Source: Planoprotostelium fungivorum (Eukaryota > Evosea > Variosea > Cavosteliida > Cavosteliaceae). Taken from it: a DNA stretch of 64,000 bases. The stretch lies in contig MDYQ01000062.1 of the NCBI GenBank assembly GCA_003024175.1, forward strand, positions 1 through 64,000. Reading direction: 5' to 3'. Positions 45,395 to 59,181 of the stretch are shown one piece after another. Under the pieces are notes generated by a model that had not been told where the DNA came from, ran no database searches, and saw only the letters and a list, made by a program, of their open reading frames with translations. Position numbers and translations under genes: made by a program. Position 1 is the stretch's first letter, and the number at the start of each line of letters is the position of its first letter.

Positions 45395-46796
45395 ATGAGC
45401 GGAGGACAAGAGACTCGCATTCTCATAGTGGGAACTGGTGATGACGTATGATATGGATGATAACAAAACTAAACGAAGTCAAGGTGCTGTGGGAGGCTTT
45501 TATGGTTCGAGAATGCATCAGCCTCCTCAGACGAAAGTTTCTGTGTTGTGTCGATCCAATTATAATGCCGTCAAGGAGAAGGGAATCACGCTCAAGACGA
45601 GAGATTTTGGAGATTATCACTTTCAACCTCACGCTGTATTTCGAAACATCATCGATGCAGCACGAGACGTGAGGTGATTGTCGTCGTTCGACCGGTCGCC
45701 ATGTTGATGTATCCAGTTACGATTACCTGATCGTGACCGCAAAGGCGCTTCCCGACGTGGTCGATGATTCTGCCGAGATCGAGCCGTTGGTGAGAGAGAA
45801 CACTTGCATCGTGTTGATCCAAAATGGTGTCGGTGGGTGCATCGATCCTCATCACACATTGAAGGTGAAAAGGAGTGGAAGAACCGTACAGAAACAGGTA
45901 TCCTAAGAACGTCATCATCAGTGCCGTCACTGTCATCTCGGCCGAGCAGGTGAAGAAGATGAAGAGACGATCGTGATGACCATCTCAAAGATCGAACACG
46001 GAGTCATCCGACAGAACCGATGGACGAGGATCACCATGGGTCCTTACTACAACGGTCACTTGTCCGGTATTTGAGACGTCCCAAAACGTCCGAAAGTCTC
46101 AACTTCTCCAGGTCAAAGCCAGACCAAGACCGACATCGAAGAGAAGAGCGAGGCACAACTGCGGCGGCTGGCCGAACTCCTCCAGAGAGGAGGTGAGGTC
46201 ACGTGGCCTCGCATCCCTTGACCGCATTCGCAGGTATCAGAGATGCGAAGAAGGTGGACGAGGAAGAGCTGCAGATGACTAGATGGCACAAGATAGCCAT
46301 CAACGGATCGATGAACCCTTCTTCTGTCCTCTCCAATGGCTGCGGAAACGCAGCTATGTCGTTAGATTCGGAGTTGCGTATCCACCTGAAGGGGGTCATG
46401 GAGGAGGTGAGGCCCACGGGAGAAGTACGTACGTAATTACGTCAGGTGCTACGAACGGCTCCACTGGTTCTGGGTAGAGAGTGGCCCAGTAAGGGTTACG
46501 CTACGTCGGAGGAGATTCTGAAGAGCACGGAGAGAAACACGGAGGGAAGACCTTCCATGTTGGTGGACTGGGAGAACCATCGTCCTATGGAGATAGAGGT
46601 GAGAGTTTTTCGACGATGATGACGATGGATGATGGATGATGGATGATGGATGATGGATGATGTGTGGCAGGTGATATTGGGGAATCCGATTCGGATAGCC
46701 AGGAGCAAGGGAATAGAGATGCCTCGGTTGCAGAGTCTGTACGCTCTCATCAAGATGGCGCAGCAGCAGAGAGATAAAATGAAGAGCCGTCTTTGA
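45395..46796 (+). CDS. panE: 2-dehydropantoate 2-reductase (ApbA/PanE family)
   Basis: This family reduces ketopantoate to pantoate with NADPH in pantothenate/CoA synthesis. The ATG at 45395 gives MSGGQETRILIVGTG, and a 45-nt intron falls inside the nucleotide-binding loop so that it reads IVGTGAVGGFYGSRM. SVLCRSNYNAVKEKGITLKT, YDYLIVTAKALPDVVDDSAE, NTCIVLIQNGVG and YPKNVIISAVTVISAEQ match the N-terminal Rossmann half. The C-terminal helical half shows QMTRWHKIAINGSMNPSSVL (the family K-NxxxN-like segment), PSMLVDWENHRPMEIEVILG and NPIRIARSKGIEMPRLQSLY, ending RDKMKSRL at 46794-46796. About six short introns are needed. An intron near 46600-46670 has a GATGGATGAT repeat. Confidence 0.9.
46612..46662. 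repeat. intronic GATGGATGAT repeat
   Basis: About six copies of GATGGAT/GATGAT lie inside a short intron of the ketopantoate reductase gene. Confidence 0.8.
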
Positions 46797-46933
46797 GGAC
46801 GTAGGATCTGTTTCAATCTTGATTAGGGGTGTTGAGTGGCTTTATGCACGGAGGAAAGACATAGAGGACGAGCATTTAATGAATGGGCGGTCGGCTTTAT
46901 GTCGATCTTGAGTTTTACATTGTGGATGACGGC

Positions 46934-47075
46934 TTATCCAAAGAGGGAGTGACCGCACTTGGGGCACTTCTTGTCGGAATCGTCACACTTGTTCTTGCAC
47001 TTGTTGCAGGTTCTGAACTCGGCAGCGGAAGTGACGGCGAGGATGATAGAGTCGACGATCTGCATGAGGCCCATC
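46934..47075 (-). CDS. 46-residue zinc-ribbon protein
   Basis: The ATG at 47075 opens MGLMQIVDSIILAVTSAAEF, then RTCNKCKNKCDDSDKKCPKC, ending GHSLFG and a TAA at 46934. The CNKCKNKC and CPKC cysteines form a plausible zinc ribbon, preceded by a hydrophobic segment that might be a membrane anchor. An upstream GTGAG...TAG intron (about 47076-47114) ends exactly before the ATG, so a short 5' exon may exist (it could extend the protein). There is no family assignment. It lies 137 bp from the convergent ketopantoate reductase stop. Confidence 0.55.
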
Positions 47076-47578
47076 TATGTCTACTTCAGCGTCTCCTTTG
47101 AGTTTGGGGCTCACCTTGTTCTTTGGTGGTTGTTCGGTTTGTGATTTGAGAAGGCGGGTGAGCTAACCCTGGCAGCGCCAGCCAGGAAGAAAAAAATCGA
47201 GTAATTACTCGTATGTAAAACACACCGTTCACCGAAGCTATCGAATCTAAGTGCCTGAAGGTGTATCCGATAGAGCCCCTTGGACTTCACTTGACGTCTC
47301 GATCGTGTGTCCGCTTTCATTAGACCACGAAGCTGCGCAGCTCAAAAGCGATCACCGTGTCGCATGCGATGCATCCTCCAAACGACACACAATGTCTCTA
47401 TTTATGAGCCCTCGTGCATTTATCATATTCTTATTTGTGCTGGTTGGCGACACTTGACTAATTTTTAATCCCTCGAAACTGCTGAAAAGGAACACAAAAC
47501 AGAATATCCTGTATTTTATTCTGAATAACTCGGCGCATCATCAATCTTTTGAGATCCCAACAAAGTAGACGATATCTG
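47076..47578. other. intergenic region upstream of the ankyrin gene
   Basis: It holds the probable 5' exon of the zinc-ribbon gene at its left edge and a 14-bp perfect palindrome, CGAGTAATTACTCG, at 47198-47211. The rest has no supported gene. Confidence 0.4.
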
Positions 47579-49907
47579 ATGATGAGCGGAATCATCACCA
47601 GTCACGATGTTACAAAGATGATCTTAGAAATCGTGATGAACGAAGGTATCAAACAACAAGATGGCCAATACTCGAGCAAGCCTTGGCACTATAAATCCCA
47701 CGTTGCAAGAAAGGAACAGTTTGCCAAGCTTCGCCTGACATGCAAGTTGTGGAAAGACATCGGTGAGAACAGCGTCTGACGCTCTCTTAATCTGCTCAGT
47801 GGACAGCTTCACCCACTGGCTGACCTATGACGATCTGTTCCTGGCAGTAAAGGGATGCAACATCGAGTCCCTACGCTTCCTCTTGACTCACACCGAGCTG
47901 GACCCTGGTGAAGGACGTAATCAACTCATCATAGAGGCATCTCAAGATGGTCTGACCGAAATCGTGCGGCTGCTCTTGTCCGATCCTCGTGTGGATCCAT
48001 CAGCAGATCAAAATGATGCCCTCGTAGAGGGAATCTCCTATGGTCACATTGAGATCGTCAGGCTACTCTTGTCTGATCCTCGTGTGGATCCGCCAAAAGA
48101 TATCATGACGGTGGCAGCCTCCAGTGGATGTACTGATGTGGCACGACTACTCTTGTCCGATCCTCGTGTGGATCCATCAGCAGATGGAAATGAAGCCATC
48201 GTAGAGGCAATCTCCTGTGGTCACATTGAGATCGTCCGGCTGCTCTTGTCCGATCTTCGTGTGGATCTGCCAGAAGATATCATGACGGTGGCGGCCTCCA
48301 GTGGATGTACTGATGTGGTACGACTACTCTTGTCCGATCCTCGTGTGGATCCATCAGCAATGGACAATGATGCCCTTAAGACGGCGATCTACTGTGGCTA
48401 CATCGAAATCGTACAGCTACTCTCAAGTGACCACCGTATTGATCCATCATTGAACGGTGACGAGATGATCAGAACTTCAGCCCTTGGAGGTCATACGGAG
48501 ATCGTGCGGCTACTCTTGTCCGACCCTAGGGTAGATCCTTCAGCGAAGGACAACGAAGCCGTGAGAGCGGCAGCTTCACGTGGTCACACTGAGGTTGTCC
48601 GGCTACTCTTGTCCGATCCTCGTGTGGATCCATCAGCGAAGGACAATGAGGCCGTGAGAGAGGCAGTTTCACGTAGTCACAATGAGGTTGTCCGGCTACT
48701 CCTGTCCGATCCTCGTGTGGATCCATCAGCAGAAAACAACGAGGTCATCGTAAAGGCTGCATCTTTTGGATCTATTGAGGCGGTCAGACTGCTCTTGGCT
48801 CACCCAAAGGTCGATCCATCTGCGAGAAACAACGAGGCTATCGTCGCTGCTTCTCTTAAAGGGCGAACAAAAGTGGTTAGGCTGCTATTAGACCACCCAA
48901 GAGTCGATCCATCGGTACGAGACAACGAAATCATCATACGAGTATCATCGCACGGCCACACTGAACTTGTACAACTTCTGTTATGCCATCCACTCGTGGA
49001 TCCATTCACACGAAACAGTGAAGCCAAGAGAAATGCAACTAAAAAAGGACACAACGGGGTGGTACAGCTGCTGTCAGCTTTCGAACGAAGAGTGGCATGG
49101 GGAGAAGCTGTGAGCGAGGAGGTAGAACAGATGGATGATGATCATCAAGCGATCGAACTCCTCTTGCTGGCACATCCGCAGGCAGATCCATCAGCAGTAG
49201 ATGACTACACCATCCGATATGCTTCGTCCAACGGCTGCATCAAGCTGGTGCAGGCACTGTTGGCTGACCCTCGTGTGGATCCGTCAGCAAGAGACAACGA
49301 GGCGATCAGAGAGGCTGTATCGAAAGGCCATCACAAAGTGGTAGAGCTTCTTTTAGCCCATCCTCGTGTGGATCCATCAGCAAGAGACAACGAGGCTATC
49401 CGAACTGCTGCAATGAGGGGTGGACATCAATCAGTGAAATTACTCTTGATGCATCCTCGTGTAAATCCGGCAGTTAGAGACAATCAGCCCATCAGGACTG
49501 CATCCGGATACAACTGCACCGAGACAATACGACTGCTACTGGCCGATGATCGAGTGGACCCATCGCCTGGAGACAACTACGCCATACAAAACTCAGCGGC
49601 GATGGGATGGCATGAGATTGTGGACCTTCTCTTGGCTGACCCTCGCGTGGATCCGTCGGCGAAATCCCAGAATGCCATCAGAAGGTCATCAGCCAAGGGC
49701 CATACCAAGATAGTGCAGTCACTTTTGAACGACCCTCGTGTAGATCCGTCTGTAGACAACAACTACCCCATCCGTGTGGCAGCAGACAGAGGCCACACTG
49801 AGGTCGTAAAACTTCTGTCGTCTCATCCTCTCGTGGATGCATCAGCACGAAATGCTTCCACCGTGAGAAGACATGTAAGGGCGTCACAGCCGCCCTCGAA
49901 TCGATAA
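47579..49907 (+). CDS. ankyrin-repeat array protein with F-box-like N-terminus
   Basis: Exon 1 from the ATG at 47579 reads MMSGIITSHDVTKMILEIVM and later FAKLRLTCKLWKDI, which resembles a degenerate F-box helix pair. A 37-nt intron (47773-47800 region) leads into one long exon ending PPSNR at 49907. This exon has about 20 ankyrin-type repeats of 32-36 residues with the theme GHTEVVRLLLSDPRVDPSAK and DNEAVR. Such F-box/ankyrin proteins often act as adaptors or are repeat-family proteins of protosteloid amoebae; the binding partner is unknown. Adjacent repeat pairs near 47985-48350 are almost identical in DNA, showing recent unequal duplication. The repeats carry DPRVDPSA in the hairpin, unlike the usual TPLH start of animal ankyrins. 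Confidence 0.85.
47985..48350 (+). repeat. recent two-unit duplication in the ankyrin array
   Basis: A block of about 180 nt containing two ankyrin units (IMTVAASSGCTDV and SYGHIEIVRLLLSDPR types) is present twice with few differences. Confidence 0.8.
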
Positions 49908-50326
49908 AAATTACATAAAAACCGCGTTTGATGGACATATATGCACTTTTATTCACCACTTCTACACGATATGTACAGGACTGGATCTCCTTCATACATA
50001 TTGAGCCTGTCTCAGGACCTCATACCCAAATACTCACTCAACAGGGATTCATCCACTCACTCAAATACCTATTCCTGCCGAGGTTTTTGCGGCCCTTGGC
50101 TCATTTGATGTCCAACTGTTCGAATCATATAGCGGTATTGAAAGAACAAAAAAAATGGTTCATCTATTCACAATGGAGTTGATGCTCATACGAGGGTCTC
50201 TTGGAATCTCCCTCTTTTGCCTCAAGTCATGACCCTCCATATTCCTCTTCATCAACAGCAGTTCCTCTTCCCTGCCGATTCGCTGCTCCCTGCACTATTG
50301 TCAATTCATCAATGATAAACGTTCCC
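49908..50326. other. convergent intergenic region
   Basis: This lies between the ankyrin gene stop and the homeobox gene stop. No supported gene was found. Confidence 0.4.
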
Positions 50327-50647
50327 TCACTTCGACCTCCTGTTTCGATACCACGTCTGGTCATCATCAAAACTCGCACTCATGTCTGTTTCACTTACCC
50401 TCACTCGTTTTTCTGACATGACCACCATATCAGCGACCATCTTCACCTCTCGTCGATTTGGATTCGGATTATGTTTGAACATTTCCGTCAGTGCTGCGGT
50501 TTGTTGTGGGGTCGTTCTGTACTCTTGCAGTCTACCGTCGTCTATCGAACTTCTCCTCTTCCTAGTATGTCTCCACGCCTCATTACACGAGAAATCGCCG
50601 GAGAGTACCATAAGGTCAGAGTCTTCGTTTGACATTGGACGGTGCAT
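50327..50647 (-). CDS. small homeobox transcription factor
   Basis: This is a DNA-binding homeodomain protein of about 92 residues. The start at 50647 gives MHRPMSNEDSDLMVLSGDFS. The homeodomain follows: RKRRSSIDDGRLQEYRTTPQ, then QTAALTEMFKHNPNPNRREV and KMVADMVVMSEKRVR. A 43-nt intron (GTAAG to CAG, about 50357-50399) falls inside helix 3, followed by TWYRNRRSK and a TGA. Helix 3 WYRNRR corresponds to WFQNRR of typical homeodomains; Arg sits at the usual Gln position (residue 50 region), which may alter specificity. The protein ends right after the homeodomain, so it has almost no other domain. An upstream extension of the start is possible. Confidence 0.85.
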   Translation of the reverse strand: MHRPMSNEDSDLMVLSGDFSCNEAWRHTRKRRSSIDDGRLQEYRTTPQQTAALTEMFKHNPNPNRREVKMVADMVVMSEKRVRVSETDMSASFDDDQTWYRNRRSK

Positions 50648-51140
50648 GATGAGAAGTCCGGCCAGCTAGAGAGTCGTCTGTGAGTTCCCCGTCCCCGAGC
50701 CTAGGACAACTGTGTTTCTCCCTGCTATCTGACGGACAGACCCGCAAGAACATGTGCTGTTGGGTGCTACAGTCACGCTCGTCTTCAGATTTAATCTATT
50801 ATTCTTCAGACCGGCTTACGTAATCGGGTTACACCACGGGTGCCGAGGCATGGTCTGGTGGTTAGAGAGGAGGAAATTAGATGACGATTCACGTTGTTAG
50901 CGAGGGTAACGGTGACGACTTGAAAGATGTCCCTGTCGTCTCCACTCGTTAAGAATGTGATTGACCTCTGAGATGTGATGATCTGATTGACCACCATGAA
51001 TGTATGAAGAGTGGTTGTGATATGCCTCAATTATCGCGAGAAGACTCGGGCAATCGGGTGAAACATCATGTCGAATGTGAAGCCACATCACACCTACACA
51101 GCCGCATGAACATCTCATCCTCTTACGATTTACATTTCAT
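50648..51140. other. intergenic region between homeobox gene and SMC3
   Basis: This is the upstream region of the homeobox gene and downstream of SMC3, both on the minus strand. Short open frames on both strands are unsupported. Confidence 0.4.
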
Positions 51141-55838
<4,698 letters not shown>

Positions 55839-56239
55839 GTCTGTTGCTGCGGCCTTGACCCTCCTCCTCGGTGGTCGCTGATGTCCGCCTGGTTTTTTCT
55901 TTTGGACCTTTCCTCCCCGATTTTTGGCGGGAAAACTTGAGATTTGGCGGGAATAAATTGAGGCTCGTTGTTTGTCATCAGCCTTTTTGATGACTTATTG
56001 GTTTGTGCCGTTGTGTCAAGTGTTATGATAGAGCACAAGTATCGACCATCAAACCTATACTGGATGATATATAGAATCATCTTCCTGATCTATTCTCAAA
56101 AAGTTCCATTCCTTCTCTTTTGGGTGGACTGCGTGATTTTGACACCTGATGGCAGACATCTCTTCCTACACACAAAACAAACTTCGGTTACACACGGTGA
56201 GATGCAGTCCAAAAGGTTCTTTGAGTAGAGGCTGACGAA
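55839..56239. promoter_or_regulatory. divergent promoter region, SMC3 / Sel1-repeat gene
   Basis: This 401-bp spacer carries the E2F pair near the SMC3 side; the rest shows no gene. Confidence 0.5.
55923..55954 (+). promoter_or_regulatory. tandem E2F sites upstream of SMC3
   Basis: TTTGGCGGGAAA at 55923-55934 and TTTGGCGGGAAT at 55943-55954 lie 20 bp apart, about 85 bp upstream of the SMC3 ATG. They match the E2F/DP consensus used by S-phase genes in animals and plants. Confidence 0.7.
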
Positions 56240-57267
56240 ATGATAAAGATGACGCAGCAACACCACGCTCCAAATGGGAGACTTCAGCATCTTCTCCATA
56301 ACAAAGAAGATGTAAAGAGCGTGAGATGGGACGACCCGAATGTGAGATCGATCGTGTGCATCTGTGTTGATGGATCCATCATCATGTTCCTGAATGAATT
56401 TAGGTCGAATTCGCGGTGGGAGTCTGCTATTCAAAAGGTTCACACATCGAATGTAATCCCATAGAGGCAGCCAAATGGTATCGGCGAGCCGCAGAGAAGG
56501 GACATCATGCAGCTCAGAGGAGTCTGGGCACTTGCTATCGATACGGCATCGGTGTACCCATCGATGAAAGTGAAGCGACTCTGTGGTTCGATAAATCTGT
56601 CGGCGAGGGAGAGGTGACACCAGGAAAAGAAGAAGTAGACGCCATCATATCCAAACTGGTGAGTTCTTCTCGATACTCGTCAACAGGATTAAATCTTCAA
56701 AGATTCACTTGGAAGACAGCAGTGCAGAAAAGGTGGGTCTACTTCGTTGTAGATCGTGATTAAAAGATGGAAAAGGAAGGAGAAGATCGATGGCCTCAGT
56801 GGAGAGGATTCAGCGTCGGCAGAGACATCTCCTTCAGCGTGCTCGAAATCCCACTGCGGCACCCGAAGAGGAACCACACGACATCACCTCCATCATCGAG
56901 AGCACATCCATCTCCCATACTGTCCTCCCAACCGCTCTCGAATGCCTCTCCTCTTACACCGACACCCACCCTCTACGATGATGAGACGGTTGATCTTCCC
57001 CTGCACGACACGAGAGAGCAGAAGAAACCAAAGGCAAACATCATGAGTCAGATGAAGAGCCCGCCGGCCCTTCTAAATCATGCCCCGACGCTTGCAAACA
57101 CTCCACACAAACTTTCACTCACGCAGCTCTTGTCACTCGGTACGGGAGAACCTTCCATCAGTGATCCATACCGATCGGGGAGACACATGGTCATCGTGGA
57201 GAAGAAGTCAGACGGGAGTTGGTTGAGAGAGGACGAGCCGCAATCGGGGATGCGATTGCCAATGTGA
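56240..57267 (+). CDS. Sel1-like repeat protein
   Basis: The ATG at 56240 gives MIKMTQQHHAPNGRLQHLLH. After a 62-nt intron two Sel1-like repeats follow: VEFAVGVCYSKGSHIECNPI with EAAKWYRRAAEKGHHAAQRS, then LGTCYRYGIGVPIDESEATL and WFDKSV. Sel1 repeats are TPR-like helical pairs used for protein contacts. The C-terminal region, read from about 56767 as EKEGEDRWPQWRGFSVGRDI and NHTTSPPSSRAHPSPILSSQ, is Ser/Pro-rich and ends SGMRLPM at 57265-57267. The splice between the Sel1 part and this tail, near 56658-56760, is not firmly fixed. The cellular role is unknown. Confidence 0.75.
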
Positions 57268-57699
57268 AGAATAAAAGTATCGATGTATCTGTCTCGGATT
57301 TCATCTCAGACAGCAGGTTGTCAATGAAGATAAACTCCCCAATCTTTTCTACGAGAAAAGGAATGGAGAATTAGACATTCTAATGAAAGAGTTGGTGGTG
57401 GCACGATCAACGCCGACTGCAACGTGGACCCACACGTCAGCGTGGAGAGCTGGCATTTCAGCTGAGAGCTGCTCAGAGACCATTGGAAGATAATAACCTT
57501 GGCGTTGCCGTAAAAACGTGAGCCAATCTATACAACATGTTGATTTCCACTGAAAGCATTCACACTCTGTCTTCGTTTATTTTGTCTCGATTCTTCAGAT
57601 AATTCAACAGCGAATCATCGTGCAATTTGTCGTCGTTCCCCAGTATCTGCGTGACCTTGATCTTGGCATGCCCAACTGCTCGTCTGTCAGTTCTCCATC
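57268..57699. other. convergent intergenic region
   Basis: This lies between the Sel1-repeat gene and cystinosin. No coding or structural signal was recognised. Confidence 0.4.
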
Positions 57700-58916
57700 T
57701 CACGAGGCGAAGAACATTCGCCTCGCTTCACCTTCATTCATCTCCGTCGTACCTTTCTTTGGGTTGAGAGGGTCCTCTTCTCCCTCTGCTGCTCCTTCGT
57801 TCTCTATATAACCTTCGTCCCACGCGCTGTGCCTCTGGTATCCCCTGTTGTTTCGGTACAAGACGTAATGTTGGAAGATGAATAAGATGTCAAAGAAGAT
57901 GGTGACGAAGCCGAGGCCGAACTTGACCGGGTTGCCGATGACTCCCTTCCAATCTGATTTTCTCCATCCGTCCAAGATGAGTTGAGCGATGGAGAGAATG
58001 GCTCCGGTGAGATCCTTGTCTTGTGTGAGAGAGTGAAGAGACGTCGTGAAGGTGATGATGAAGGAGATCTGATGTGATGGACACGAAAAATCACCATCAC
58101 GATGTTGCGTGATGTTGGAGTGACAGAACATTGTGATGTGGACAGATATACTGTGGTGACTCACCAAGAGGATGTTACCAATACTCCATCCTTCTGTGGA
58201 TTTCCGTTTGAAGTTCATGTAAGCTTGGGGGATGAGTTTGATGGTAGAGATACCCAGTTTGACGAAGCTGAGGAAGTAGAGAAAGTCGTACCTGGAGGCA
58301 TTGACGCGGTGCAACATGACTTGATCTATCTCACCAGAATCCAATCTTGTTCTTCACTCCTGCTGCGATGAGATAGCCAACTATGGATAGGATGATTGTC
58401 ACGATGATCATGATCATCCATTTAGAAACCTTTTGATCTCCTCTCTTGCTCGCGTCAATCGCACAGCCATTTCAACCGAAACCCCTCTCACCTCGAAGAT
58501 GAACAACTGAGAGAGTGTGATAGAAGATAAGAGCAGAGCGTGTAGTGCGAACACGACATCGTTCAGCGTCACGAGAGATGTGTTACCTGATACATTCAAT
58601 ATAGGCTACAACCACTGAAGACTGACCTTCGTGTGTTCTCCCGTATTCTTGTTTGATGGTGTCGGCGAAGAAGAATGGGACTGTGTAAGCAGACAGACAT
58701 GCGAATCCCAGAACGTTGATGAACGTGAAGTCGAACGAGAGACCGACCACACTGACGTTCGATCAGGTGATGACAAGGCGAGTTGTGTTACCTCTTTCTC
58801 CTCCAATTCTTCCAGACTTGTGGATAGAAGCTGACGCTCCAAGCGACGGTGTAAGACCATCCTAAGATGTCAGAAAGGACTTCGCCAGTCGTTCCTAACT
58901 TTGGTGTTGTCGTCAT
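57700..58916 (-). CDS. CTNS: cystinosin, lysosomal cystine transporter
   Basis: Cystinosin is a seven-TM PQ-loop protein that exports cystine with protons from lysosomes. The ATG at 58916 gives [20 protein letters not shown] and [20 protein letters not shown], the first PQ loop. A GTG codon upstream extends the frame but is not used as start. [40 protein letters not shown] and [20 protein letters not shown] with SIGNIL (second PQ loop) follow. [20 protein letters not shown] and [20 protein letters not shown] complete the core. The tail ends [10 protein letters not shown], without an obvious C-terminal GYDQL-type lysosomal signal. It is divergent from NOC2 by 265 bp. Confidence 0.94.
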
Positions 58917-59181
58917 CACGATCGATCGATGCTGATGTGTTGTTTCTGATTTCAATTTCACAGTTGCGAAATCCACACGAGTTTCACTCGATGAGCTGTG
59001 ATTTCCACTGTCCCAGCATCTTCATGTATCATGCTTCAAAGCATAATCCTTGTGCGGCGGTACCTCTTCCAAGAGGAAAACAGTTCAACATAATAAGAAT
59101 AAAGGCGACAGTTTTGTAGATGATGAGCCGCTACAACGGGGTCTGAGGAAAATTTGAGAAAGAGAAAGTGGAGGAGGAAAC

